Below are positions 56,039-64,000 of a DNA stretch of 64,000 nt, piece by piece (position 1 is the first letter of the stretch; each line of letters starts with the position of its first letter). The translations under genes and the position numbers were made by a program. Source of the DNA: Clostridium sp. HBUAS56010 (GTDB taxonomy: Bacteria > Bacillota > Clostridia > Lachnospirales > Lachnospiraceae); contig NZ_SULJ01000009.1 in NCBI RefSeq assembly GCF_007115105.1, positions 62,001-126,000 of the forward strand, read 5' to 3'. The notes beneath the pieces are model-generated. The model made no database searches. It saw only the letters and a list, made by a program, of their open reading frames with translations, and was not told where the DNA came from.

Positions 56039-57625
56039 CTACCTCTCCCTGTATTCACTTGGTGTCATGCCTTCATACTTTTTAAATATCCGGCTGAAAT
56101 AATTGGGATCGCTGTAGCCAGACATGACGCATACCTCCTTGATGCTGTATCTGGAATCCTCTAAAAGGCGTTTTGCATGGCTGATTCTGGCTTCTGTCAC
56201 ATATTCAATGAAGTTTTCTCCTACCTCCTGTTTAAACAGCTTACTGAAATAATAGGGGCTGATATCCACCATTCTGGAGACTTCATCAAGGGAAATATCC
56301 TTTGCATAGTTTTCATCAATGTAAGCTTTTACTCTGGAAACCACATTCTCCGATTCCCGTTCCCGAAAGGTTGTAATTGCCTGGCAGATTTCCTTTGTCT
56401 TATTTAAAAACCAGCGCCTTAGATGTTCCTCGTCAGAAGATTCCTTAAGCTCCGCCATATAATTTTCCCGGTAACGGAATCCATAGCGCAGGCTTCCTCC
56501 CCGAAATGCACGCCGTTCCAGCCTCATAATAAGCTCTAACACCTTTACCTCAATATTGGAACGGACATTGCCGTCATGCAGCAGCATCCAGTCAAAAAAA
56601 TCATTGGCACAGGACAATGCTCCTTCCCGGTCGCCTTTGGTTCCCTGCTCCAGATAGCGGTTCTCCAGATCCAGGGGGTATTCTCCATCATAGTCTGCGA
56701 TGGCCGGAATATCTGCAATATGTATGACGTGACTGTCGCTTTCCCGCAGGGATTTAATTGCCTCCATATAAGAATCCCGGACCTGCCCCAGTGGTTTCAC
56801 AAGCCCGATTCCTCCCCTGCATTTCATGTCAGCGCTGTGCTCCAGCTTGTGAATCATATTCCTGGTTCTTGTAATGATTTCCACCCGTTCTTCATATCCG
56901 GTTTTTTCCCGTTCCAAGGGTACAAATAACACCATCCGGTTTCCCATGACAGGACCGGCAACACAGTCAAAATAATCTTTTACAATCTCCCGGATCATGG
57001 AATAATATTTACTCACCCGGACTCCTACTCCAATGGCATTGGTCAGGGTTCCGTCTTCAATGCTGTCTCCAAATTCCAGAATAATCATAAATCCATAGGC
57101 ACTTTGTATGTCCAGCATCTCCGCATATCCGCTCTTTGACGGATCAGAGTCTTCCTGAATGATTTTATAGATCAACCCGCTTTCAATCATGGGAATAACG
57201 ATCTCCAGCTTTTCCCTTATTTTTAAATCGTCACTTAATTTTTTTCTGGCTTCCTCCACCTGGTGCATGGCTTTTACACAGGTTTCTAAAATCTTTTTCC
57301 TGTTTACCGGTTTCATGATGAATTCCATGACCCCCAGATTCACCGCTTCCTGGGCATAAGAAAATTTATCAAAAGCTGTCATAATAATAAACACAATGGA
57401 GGAGTGAAACTTTCTCACCTCTTTGATCGCCTGAATCCCGTTTAATCCTGGCATCTGGATATCCACAAAGGCAATATCCGGGCGAAATGACTCTGCCTGT
57501 TCAATGACCGCTCTTCCTGTTTTGACACACACAATCTCACAGTCACTTCCAAAATTAGATTGTATGGTATTCTTTATGGATTCCAGCATGATTCCTTCAT
57601 CATCTGCAATTAATATCCGAAACAT
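56039..57625 (-). CDS. AraC-type response regulator (YesN-like)
   Basis: A 528-residue two-component response regulator. The receiver domain (residues 1-120) has IADDEG, the phospho-acceptor Asp55 in FVDIQMPG, and the conserved threonine and lysine (MTAFDK, FIMKPV). A long middle region (about 130-420) separates it from a C-terminal AraC DNA-binding domain (about 425-528) with two helix-turn-helix units (ISLDEVSRMVDISPYYFSKLFK and SIKEVCVMSGYSD). It is one base from the kinase gene. It most likely activates the sugar importer operon next door. Confidence 0.95.
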   Translation of the reverse strand: MFRILIADDEGIMLESIKNTIQSNFGSDCEIVCVKTGRAVIEQAESFRPDIAFVDIQMPGLNGIQAIKEVRKFHSSIVFIIMTAFDKFSYAQEAVNLGVMEFIMKPVNRKKILETCVKAMHQVEEARKKLSDDLKIREKLEIVIPMIESGLIYKIIQEDSDPSKSGYAEMLDIQSAYGFMIILEFGDSIEDGTLTNAIGVGVRVSKYYSMIREIVKDYFDCVAGPVMGNRMVLFVPLEREKTGYEERVEIITRTRNMIHKLEHSADMKCRGGIGLVKPLGQVRDSYMEAIKSLRESDSHVIHIADIPAIADYDGEYPLDLENRYLEQGTKGDREGALSCANDFFDWMLLHDGNVRSNIEVKVLELIMRLERRAFRGGSLRYGFRYRENYMAELKESSDEEHLRRWFLNKTKEICQAITTFRERESENVVSRVKAYIDENYAKDISLDEVSRMVDISPYYFSKLFKQEVGENFIEYVTEARISHAKRLLEDSRYSIKEVCVMSGYSDPNYFSRIFKKYEGMTPSEYRER

Positions 57626-59113
57626 CTAAATCCCCCCTCTTTTTGGAATCCTCAATACAACCGTTGTTCCCTTCCCCTCTCCTTCACTGAAAATATGAAA
57701 TATATCTTCCTTTCCGTAATAAAGCTTCAAACGTGATATCACATTGGAAAGACCAATGCCTGTAGATTCCGTACTTTCTGCAGTCTGTTTTCCGGCACAG
57801 ACCTGCAAAAGAGTTTCCTCATTCATTCCCTTTCCATTGTCTGCGATGCAGACTTCAACCTCCTGCTCCCGGTCTTTTACCGACAGACGGATCATGCCGG
57901 GCCAGTCAATATCCCGGATTCCATGGGTAACCGCATTTTCTACCAGAGGCTGTAAGATCATGCTTGGAATGGCATAATTAAGGCTTTCCTCTGCAATGTC
58001 TGACTGGTAGTGAATGTCACCTGCAAACCGGACGTTTAATATGTAGATGTAATTCTCAACGGTCTCCAGTTCCTCCAAAATCGTGGCATCCTGCGAACCC
58101 TTTTTTACATTATAGCGGAAAAAGTCTGCCATCTTTTCCATGAATACAGAGGTTTTCTCCGCATCCTCCATCATGGCAAGCTGAACTCCTGCATTTAAGG
58201 AGTTAAAGAGAAAATGGGGGTTAATCTGAGACTGGAGGTATTGAAGTTTTGCTTCTTTTAAATGGCTTTCCATCAAAAACTCCCGTTCTTTCATCTCCCG
58301 CTCTATTTCTGCACTCTCTTTAATCCGTTTCACATACCGTTCCAGACTTTCCACCATCTGATTGAAAGTATCGGTTACGATTCCAAGTTCATCTCTTGCT
58401 TTTACCGGAGGTACTTTCACATGGAAATTCCCCTGTCCCACCAGTTTTGCCGTCTGCGCCAGATTAATTAAAGGAGTGACCATGTCCTTTGTCATCATCA
58501 TCATGACCGTAATACTGATGATCATGACCACCATAAGAATGATGGAGCTGATGACTTCCAGATATTTCAGTGCCGCCTGTAACGTCTGGTAGCTGGCAGA
58601 ATTATTCTTAAACTGCAGAATATTTAAGGTGGAGACATCGTTGTTGATAAACTGGTACAGCTTTAACGCGGATTCATAGGAACTTTTGTATTTCTCTACG
58701 TTCTGTCCCCGTTTTGCCTGTACCGCCTCATCGGTGACAGTTAAGTAACTTTCTGACATATGACGGATATTCTTCTCTAAAATATGAATCTGATTATCCG
58801 TAATCTCCATAGACAGTCCTTCCAACAGGTGTCTGTAATCCTGCTCCGCCCGGTAATAATCCATTAAAGACTGGGAATCTTTTACCTGCAGATATTTGAA
58901 CATATTATTCTGTACATCGGATAGCCCGTTGATCAGCTCGTTTAGATTTACGTTGCTCATGTATACCGAATTCATTCGCTCCACCATCTGGTTGATCTGG
59001 GCATAGATAAACAGATTGCTGGCAAAAAGGGCAATGGCTATCACTGCAATCTCCCAAAAAAGCTTCTTTGTAATCGGTAAGTTTTCCCATATATGTTTCC
59101 AGTTATTTATCAT
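57626..59113 (-). CDS. Sensor histidine kinase (YesM/LytS type)
   Basis: A 495-residue membrane kinase. TM helices at about 18-40 and 187-208 flank an extracellular helical region; HAMP at about 209-262; His_kinase domain with the phospho-acceptor His300 in INPHFLFNSL; ATP-binding domain with NAVTHGIRD, IADNGKGM and GIGLSN. The ATG at 59113 is chosen because it starts 11 bases inside the end of the upstream sensor gene (ATGATAAATAA) and gives the expected first TM; the longer frame runs into that gene. It probably receives the signal from the membrane-anchored sugar-binding protein. Confidence 0.95.
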   Translation of the reverse strand: MINNWKHIWENLPITKKLFWEIAVIAIALFASNLFIYAQINQMVERMNSVYMSNVNLNELINGLSDVQNNMFKYLQVKDSQSLMDYYRAEQDYRHLLEGLSMEITDNQIHILEKNIRHMSESYLTVTDEAVQAKRGQNVEKYKSSYESALKLYQFINNDVSTLNILQFKNNSASYQTLQAALKYLEVISSIILMVVMIISITVMMMMTKDMVTPLINLAQTAKLVGQGNFHVKVPPVKARDELGIVTDTFNQMVESLERYVKRIKESAEIEREMKEREFLMESHLKEAKLQYLQSQINPHFLFNSLNAGVQLAMMEDAEKTSVFMEKMADFFRYNVKKGSQDATILEELETVENYIYILNVRFAGDIHYQSDIAEESLNYAIPSMILQPLVENAVTHGIRDIDWPGMIRLSVKDREQEVEVCIADNGKGMNEETLLQVCAGKQTAESTESTGIGLSNVISRLKLYYGKEDIFHIFSEGEGKGTTVVLRIPKRGGI

Positions 59114-60143
59114 CGCTGCTCCACTGATTGTTGACAAAGGAAAGGGCATTTTCCCTTGTAAGAAATTGCAGGTCCACACTGTAAAAAGAATTGGTTCTTC
59201 CGCCATTCATGGTCTCAGTCAGTGCCTGAATGCTGTATCTGCCCATCTGTCTGGTGTCGATGTAGAGTGTCATTGCCATGGTTCCCTTTATCACAGCGTC
59301 AAGAGCTGCCTTTGACTTGTAATAGCCGATGACCTGGGTTTTCCCTACACAGTTATAGTCAATGACCGCCTGATACACTGCCTCTGTATCCACCTCGTCC
59401 ATGCAGACGATAATGTCAGGGGGACCAAGGGCATCCTGAAATACACTGCGCACCATCTCTTCTGGCTCAAAGGCACGGCCAGAGGCAATCCGGATCTCCT
59501 CCACTTTGACGTTCGGGGCAGTTTCCTTTGTTGTCACAATCCGGTTATTGATCTGGTTAAAGATCTGGGACTGGCTGCTGTCAACAGAATTATCATGAAG
59601 AAACATGAGAACTCTGGCTTTTTCAGACCCTTTAGGGAGAATCTTAAGGATCTGGTTTCCATATTCCTGCCCTAGCTGATAGAAATTAACCCCTACATAG
59701 CTTACTCTGCTGGAGGCGGGGGCATCGTTTAAGAGTGTGACCACCGGAATCTTTTGTTTTGCCGCCTGGTTAATGCGGTCTTCCAATTCCTCTTCTCCCG
59801 TAAACTGCAATAGAATGCCATCTGCTTTCGCCGCAATTGTCATATCCATTAAATCCACCATGGAATATGAGGAGGACTGTTTTTTGCCTTTCAGCTCCAC
59901 ATATGCGTCATGAAGGGCAGCTTCCTCCCTGACACTTTTATAAACATCATTCCAGAACTGGGAATCCAGATCATCAATGATCATCACATAATGGTAGCGG
60001 TATACCCGGCTTTTCTCTTCCTGCCCCAGACCAGTCTTTTTTAATGCGAATCCATAAAAGGACGAAGTCAGAAGTGTAAGAAACACAATTCCAAACAATC
60101 CGGTAAAGACCAGCAGCAGCAGGCTCCGGTTCCGATTATCCAT
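59103..60143 (-). CDS. Membrane-anchored sugar-binding sensor protein
   Basis: A 346-residue protein with one N-terminal membrane helix (about residues 7-29, no lipobox) followed by a periplasmic-binding-protein fold with YVMIIDDLDSQFWNDV, ADGILLQF, VVTLLNDAP and PDIIVCMDEVDTEAV. Anchored proteins of this kind, encoded directly before a LytS/YesM kinase and a YesN regulator, act as the sugar sensor in the XylFII-LytS-YesN system of clostridia. The ligand is unknown here. The ATG follows AGGAGGAG; a TATAAT box lies upstream at about 60174-60179 but the -35 is weak. Confidence 0.88.
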   Translation of the reverse strand: MDNRNRSLLLLVFTGLFGIVFLTLLTSSFYGFALKKTGLGQEEKSRVYRYHYVMIIDDLDSQFWNDVYKSVREEAALHDAYVELKGKKQSSSYSMVDLMDMTIAAKADGILLQFTGEEELEDRINQAAKQKIPVVTLLNDAPASSRVSYVGVNFYQLGQEYGNQILKILPKGSEKARVLMFLHDNSVDSSQSQIFNQINNRIVTTKETAPNVKVEEIRIASGRAFEPEEMVRSVFQDALGPPDIIVCMDEVDTEAVYQAVIDYNCVGKTQVIGYYKSKAALDAVIKGTMAMTLYIDTRQMGRYSIQALTETMNGGRTNSFYSVDLQFLTRENALSFVNNQWSSDDK

Positions 60144-60261
60144 GACGCTCCTCCTGTTCTTTGTAATAATCTTATTATACTAAATCGGGAAATAAAACAG
60201 AAGCAGGAGAATCTTGCCCTGGTATAGCACTTTTTTGCCATCTTTCTCCTGTTCTGCCTGG

Positions 60262-60309
60262 AACAAAAAACAGTCCGGCTTTCTTTACTGCTCCTTAGCC
60301 GGACTGTTG
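60262..60309 (-). terminator. Terminator after the rhamnosyltransferase-like gene
   Basis: Minus-strand AACAGTCCGGC and GCCGGACTGTT form an 11-base perfect stem around an 18-base loop and are followed by TTTTTTG. It ends the rightmost glycan operon. Confidence 0.85.
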
Positions 60310-61266
60310 TTACTGCTTTTTCCAATATGCCAGATTCATGGTACATGCCTTTATGAGCCAGAAAGGAAGATGCTTATAACGTTTTCCCATCAGGTATCCC
60401 ATGTATTTAAATCCACTTTTTATAATGACACCTGGAATGAGCCAGGGCTTTCTCTGACTGATCAGCCAGGTGCAGGTCCTCTTTACCAGCCGGATTCCTT
60501 CTTTTTCGGAACGAATTCCACCAAATACTTCCGGGTGATCCGTCTGGGAAACTGCCAGATCAAAATTCCGGTGAAACTGGGTCAGACAGCCGTAATTGTG
60601 GGAGTGGTATACCTTTGCTTCTGCCACATATGCCACTGCCTGGTCTTTATATCTGATGGCATTGCCGGCATAAATCATATCTTCATTAAAGATGGTATGG
60701 TTTGTAAATCCACCGGAGGCAGCAAATGCACTGCGGTCATAGGCACAGCAGACATTGGAGGCAAAGAATGTCTTAATCCCCAGTTCTGGTAAGTCTGCCT
60801 TTGTCTTGACCCGGCTTTTCTCCGGATAGTTAAAGGAACGGGTGTACTGCTCTGTCAGGGCACAGTCCGGATTGGGAAGCTGTCTGGCGTATGCCGCCAC
60901 TACCGGTTCCTGATTGTTTCCGGTCTGATCAAGCCCTTTTACCAGCTCTTCAATTAAATTCTTATGGGCAGGAACCGCATCATCCGTCATAAATACCATC
61001 ACATCAGATTCTGAATATCCGGCTCCCTGATTCCTGGTTCCTCCATGGTCAAATTCTTCTTTTGTCACATGATGAACCTCTAAATTGGGAATAAGGGCAT
61101 ATTCTTCATCCTTCCAGTAGGACTTGCCGGTGTTCATAATAATTATTTTCTCAATGGGATAAGACTGTTCCCCCAGCCGTTTTAACAGGTGCTTTAAGGT
61201 TTTATCCGGCTTATAAACCGGGATAATGATGTCCACGGTCTTTGCCGTTGGTTGTTTTTCTTCCAT
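60310..61266 (-). CDS. GT2 glycosyltransferase, rhamnosyltransferase-like
   Basis: A 318-residue GT2 with IIIPVYKPDKTL, IIMNTGKS, the characteristic EEFDHGGTRNQGA segment and MTDDAVP as the metal motif. The HGGTRN pattern is typical of rhamnosyltransferases of the WbbL/RgpB kind that use dTDP-L-rhamnose. No membrane helices stand out except a weakly hydrophobic C-terminus. It ends the operon that starts beyond the right edge. Together with rmlC it suggests L-rhamnose in one of the glycans. Confidence 0.85.
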   Translation of the reverse strand: MEEKQPTAKTVDIIIPVYKPDKTLKHLLKRLGEQSYPIEKIIIMNTGKSYWKDEEYALIPNLEVHHVTKEEFDHGGTRNQGAGYSESDVMVFMTDDAVPAHKNLIEELVKGLDQTGNNQEPVVAAYARQLPNPDCALTEQYTRSFNYPEKSRVKTKADLPELGIKTFFASNVCCAYDRSAFAASGGFTNHTIFNEDMIYAGNAIRYKDQAVAYVAEAKVYHSHNYGCLTQFHRNFDLAVSQTDHPEVFGGIRSEKEGIRLVKRTCTWLISQRKPWLIPGVIIKSGFKYMGYLMGKRYKHLPFWLIKACTMNLAYWKKQ

Positions 61267-61284
61267 CTCTTTTCTACCTTTCTA

Positions 61285-62889
61285 TCACTGACGCAGACAT
61301 GCGGTGGAACAGATGCGTATCAGAGCATAAATGCTTACAAAACATTCTAAGAACCATGCACTTCTTCTTAAGTCCTTTTTTATAACCAGACTTCCTCCGA
61401 AAACAGCCAGAAGCACAAGAGGAATTAACGGGATAAAATACCGTCCCTGTACCCCTGTAATATAGGTCAGATTCCTTGGAGTCCAGCCAAGAAGCATGGA
61501 AGCAAGGATCAGACAGGCGCTTAACAATACCAGAAAAAGCATAAACCATTTCTGCCAGGTTTTAAAAGGAAGTTCTTCCCCTTCTCTTTTTACTGCACTG
61601 ACCAAAAGCGAGAAGCATAAGAGAATCAGACAAAACGGCGGCACCGTTAAATTAGGGTCCAGATTGCCTAAAAATCCCCCCAGCATGGTAATCAGATAAT
61701 AATCAAGCTGAGTAACAAACGTCTCATAATAAACCATGATAATATCATAAGGCTTATGATATACATCGGAAATGGTATACCCTGCTGCTTCACTCCAGCC
61801 CACATAGTTTTCCGTCTGTGTCGCCCAGACCGTAAGAACCAGGCGGTTGACTAAGAACACTGCCAGAAGTACTGCCGCAATCACACTGATGAAAGAAATC
61901 CAGTACTGCTTTTTTGACTGAAACTTAGCAGAAGGTATAAACAGGCAGATTCCAGCCAGAGGAAGGTACACGATCTTTCCAGGCTCTAAGAGGATCAGCA
62001 GCAGCCCAAGCACAACCGTGTCTTTTATGGTTATCTGCTCTTTTTCATAAGCAAGATAAAAGCACCAGGCAAAAAACATCATGGACAAGCCGATAAATAC
62101 CGTATCATAGGAATAGGAAGCCGCCAGATGAAGGGTCATGGGAAGACAGGATACGGCTGCAATCATTTCTTTTTTAAAAGGCATTACCTTAACTGCAAAA
62201 AAGGTCATGGCGGCAAATGTGAAAAGATTAAACAGACGTCCAAGCATGACCAGAGGAATATAGCCCAGATGGAGCAGCCTTGCAAGCACAATGCCTGCTG
62301 CCTGCGGAATATAAACCACCGGAGAAGTGTTGACGGGAGTCTCGCTGCGCACCGTAACGCCCTGACTGGTATCCTTTGATAATAGCTGGGTAAGCACCAT
62401 CTGATAGGTCCCTTGTCCTACTTCTGCCGAAAGTCCCGGCACATCATCTCCTTCCCTGACCAGCACATTGGCTCCCCGACTGATCCGTTCTTTCTCCTCT
62501 TTAGTGGCATGGAGCAGGAAATCATCTCCTGCAACTGCCTGCTTTCCCATAATCTGACTGGAAAGCCGGTAAGCACTCACAAAATGAGCCGCTTCATCAG
62601 GAGCAGAAAACGGGGGGAAAACCATCATATAGAACAATCCCAGAATAACAACGGTAACCGGAACCATATAGGCAGAAAGTTTTTTCTTTATCCACAAAAC
62701 TCCGCCCAAAAAGAAGAGAAATCCACAGCCAGCCATAATAAGCCACCAGTAAAACCGCCGAACCGGCTCAAATGCCGGAGATGGAATGCCTATAATGGTC
62801 TTTTTATAAGGCAGCAGAAAGAGAAAAGCGAGAAGCAGGATGCTTCCCGCTGTAAGCGCCAGTCCTTTTTTATTTCTGATGAGATTCAC
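61285..62889 (-). CDS. DUF2142 membrane protein, GT-C-like (GacL-like position)
   Basis: A 534-residue polytopic membrane protein with about thirteen helices. The DUF2142 hallmark FPPFSAPDEAAHFVSAYRLS lies after the third helix, on an external loop, and offers the Asp/Glu pair for GT-C catalysis. I place the start at GTG 62889, nine bases after AAGGAGG and overlapping the DUF2304 gene by 20 bases; an ATG 45 bases upstream lacks a site. In streptococcal group A carbohydrate clusters a similar GT-C protein (GacL) adds a side-chain sugar outside the cell using polyprenol-P donors. Confidence 0.82.
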   Translation of the reverse strand: MNLIRNKKGLALTAGSILLLAFLFLLPYKKTIIGIPSPAFEPVRRFYWWLIMAGCGFLFFLGGVLWIKKKLSAYMVPVTVVILGLFYMMVFPPFSAPDEAAHFVSAYRLSSQIMGKQAVAGDDFLLHATKEEKERISRGANVLVREGDDVPGLSAEVGQGTYQMVLTQLLSKDTSQGVTVRSETPVNTSPVVYIPQAAGIVLARLLHLGYIPLVMLGRLFNLFTFAAMTFFAVKVMPFKKEMIAAVSCLPMTLHLAASYSYDTVFIGLSMMFFAWCFYLAYEKEQITIKDTVVLGLLLILLEPGKIVYLPLAGICLFIPSAKFQSKKQYWISFISVIAAVLLAVFLVNRLVLTVWATQTENYVGWSEAAGYTISDVYHKPYDIIMVYYETFVTQLDYYLITMLGGFLGNLDPNLTVPPFCLILLCFSLLVSAVKREGEELPFKTWQKWFMLFLVLLSACLILASMLLGWTPRNLTYITGVQGRYFIPLIPLVLLAVFGGSLVIKKDLRRSAWFLECFVSIYALIRICSTACLRQ

Positions 62890-63241
62890 GTTTTTTCTCC
62901 TCCTTTTCCTGATCTTCTTCCCGGTCCAGTGCAACCGTCTGAATCAGTTCCGTTACCCGTCTCTCCAACTGGGATATCTTCACGGACTGAAAAAACACTT
63001 TTACCAGAAGAATGAAAATCATAAAAGCAAAGATAAAATTGGCAGTGGAATACGTTCCTACCATCCGTGATACAAAATCTGCCAGTCTGGGAAATAAGCT
63101 GAATCCCACCAGAAGAAAAGCAAACATCACCCAGAAGATGGAGTCCTCAATCTTCATCTTGGCGTGGCGGATCTTTCTAAGCACATAGCAGGTAAGCAGA
63201 ATGGACACGCATATAAGCACCGCCCTCAGTACAACAGTCAT
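62870..63241 (-). CDS. DUF2304 small membrane protein (GacJ-like)
   Basis: A 123-residue protein with three N-terminal helices and a charged coiled C-terminus (QSVKISQLERRVTELIQTV). The RKIRHAKMKIEDSIFW segment is typical of DUF2304. GacJ, a DUF2304 protein, binds and stimulates the GT2 GacI that makes polyprenol-P-GlcNAc. Here it sits 18 bases after a GT2 gene and overlaps a DUF2142 gene, the same arrangement in miniature. Confidence 0.88.
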   Translation of the reverse strand: MTVVLRAVLICVSILLTCYVLRKIRHAKMKIEDSIFWVMFAFLLVGFSLFPRLADFVSRMVGTYSTANFIFAFMIFILLVKVFFQSVKISQLERRVTELIQTVALDREEDQEKEEKKRESHQK

Positions 63242-63259
63242 CTGATTTTCTCCCTTCTT

Positions 63260-63958
63260 CTATCTCCTGTCCCTGATGCGGAAACTCTGAACCAGCAATA
63301 TGGAAAAGAGCATCTTTCCCATATACCGGGCTGCATTAAGGGGATTTAAGTAACTTTCTCCAAGAATTCTCTCATCCATCACCACCGGAATCTCTGCAAC
63401 TTTTGCACCGTGGCGGATCAGATAGGAGATGGTATCCGGTTCCGGACCGTAATTTAAGCCATCTGCAAATTCCTTGATCATCTTGCGGCTGAACATACGC
63501 ATACCGGAAGTGGGGTCATTTACCTTTACCCCTGTGGTAAACCAGATGGCACCGCTTAAGAGCCGGCTTCCAAACATACGAAGGGAGCGGGGCTTTTTTT
63601 CATTTACAAAACGGGAACCTATGACAATGTCATATCCCTTATCCATCATCTCCTTCATTGGAGCGATATACTCCGGACGATGCTGTCCATCTCCGTCAAA
63701 CTGTATGGCATAACGGTATCCGTGGCGGTGGGCGTATTTAAGACCAGTCTGAAACGCCCCGGCAAGTCCCAGGTTTACAGGAAGATCAATGATTTTCCAG
63801 CCATGGCTTCTGCATATCTCAGCCGTATCATCGGTAGAACCGTCGTTGATGATTACATAATCGAATATGGGATAATGTCTGATCACATCCCCCACCACCC
63901 GTTCAATGTTCAGCGCTTCGTTGTATGCAGGAATTACCACAAGCACTTTATCCGTCAT
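63260..63958 (-). CDS. GT2 polyprenol-phosphate glycosyltransferase (GacI/DPM1-like)
   Basis: A 232-residue GT2 with VVIPAYNEALNI, INDGSTDD and metal motif FDGDGQHRPE, then GSRFV and PTSGMRMFSR. It is the short DPM1-like type without its own membrane helices, which suits pairing with the DUF2304 protein encoded next. It likely charges polyprenol phosphate with GlcNAc or another sugar. The start overlaps the stop of the gene upstream (ATGA). Confidence 0.88.
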   Translation of the reverse strand: MTDKVLVVIPAYNEALNIERVVGDVIRHYPIFDYVIINDGSTDDTAEICRSHGWKIIDLPVNLGLAGAFQTGLKYAHRHGYRYAIQFDGDGQHRPEYIAPMKEMMDKGYDIVIGSRFVNEKKPRSLRMFGSRLLSGAIWFTTGVKVNDPTSGMRMFSRKMIKEFADGLNYGPEPDTISYLIRHGAKVAEIPVVMDERILGESYLNPLNAARYMGKMLFSILLVQSFRIRDRR

Positions 63959-64000
63959 CCTGTCACCTCTTTCTTTTTCTTTCTAAGCCCATACACTGCC
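63955..64000 (-). CDS. C-terminal end of an upstream gene (partial)
   Basis: On the minus strand a frame enters from the right edge and ends in a basic tail (YGLRKKKKEVTG) with its TGA overlapping the GT2 start codon. Lysine-rich tails like this are common on membrane proteins, for example a flippase or glycosyltransferase, but only 14 codons are visible and no identity can be given. Confidence 0.5.
   Translation of the reverse strand, partial: AVYGLRKKKKEVTG

Overview
The window looks like a low-to-medium-GC Clostridia chromosome, most likely a gut Lachnospiraceae-type organism (Enterocloster/Lachnoclostridium-like). The grounds are strong AGGAGG ribosome sites, Gram-positive lipoproteins, choline-binding repeat proteins, YesM/YesN-type regulators and the lack of any outer-membrane machinery. 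Nearly everything is a surface-glycan locus, read mainly on the minus strand. No tRNA, rRNA or CRISPR array was seen.

Region by region. (1) 1-5.2 kb: a Wadjet-type anti-plasmid operon, jetA-jetB-jetC, with jetC running off the left edge and jetD expected beyond it. (2) 5.5-10.4 kb: a four-gene GDP-D-rhamnose pathway (manC, gmd, rmd, phosphohexomutase) behind its own promoter. (3) 10.5-14.6 kb: a decayed patch with a truncated, frameshifted UDP-glucose dehydrogenase, a chimeric junction, an intact membrane GT-C-like protein and a wrecked IS110-family element. (4) 14.6-29.4 kb: an AT-rich glycan assembly cluster with a polyprenol-P GT2, six GT-B glycosyltransferases, a coiled-coil methyltransferase that may terminate chains, a Wzm/Wzt exporter whose ATPase has a glycan-binding tail, a WbaP/WcaJ-like initiating transferase and an O-antigen ligase/polymerase-like protein. 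(5) 29.6-36.8 kb: a cell-wall-binding module, comprising a secreted acidic repeat protein, a wHTH-LicC-LicA fusion for phosphocholine activation (plus strand) and two choline-binding-repeat proteins, one a GH25 lysozyme. (6) 36.9-50.8 kb: a second glycan cluster with another polyprenol-P GT2, two GT-C-like membrane proteins, the complete GDP-D-glycero-D-manno-heptose pathway (gmhA, gmhB, hddA, hddC), a giant kinase-like/coiled-coil/GT2/GT4 protein, a methyltransferase, a second Wzm/Wzt pair and rmlC. (7) 50.9-60.1 kb: a ChvE-MmsA-MmsB-type sugar ABC importer with a second binding lipoprotein, controlled by a membrane-anchored sugar-binding sensor plus histidine kinase plus AraC-type response regulator (XylFII-LytS-YesN architecture). 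(8) 60.3-64 kb: a rhamnosyltransferase-like GT2 and a DUF2142/DUF2304/GT2 set that resembles the GacL/GacJ/GacI side-chain module of streptococcal rhamnose polysaccharide.

How they fit together (inference): clusters 4 and 6 each carry a full ABC export pair, so the cell probably makes two distinct wall glycans, one using GDP-D-rhamnose and one using GDP-D,D-heptose and perhaps dTDP-L-rhamnose. GT-C enzymes fed by polyprenol-phosphate sugars would decorate them outside the membrane. The LicC-LicA fusion would supply CDP-choline, to which the neighbouring choline-binding proteins could dock. LicD-type transferases and choline uptake are not in the window. The clearest candidates for under-described biology are the wHTH-LicC-LicA fusion, the kinase-like/GT2/GT4 fusion beside a separate methyltransferase (a possible rearranged WbdD-like terminator), and the pairing of Wzm/Wzt with an initiating phosphotransferase and a ligase-like protein.
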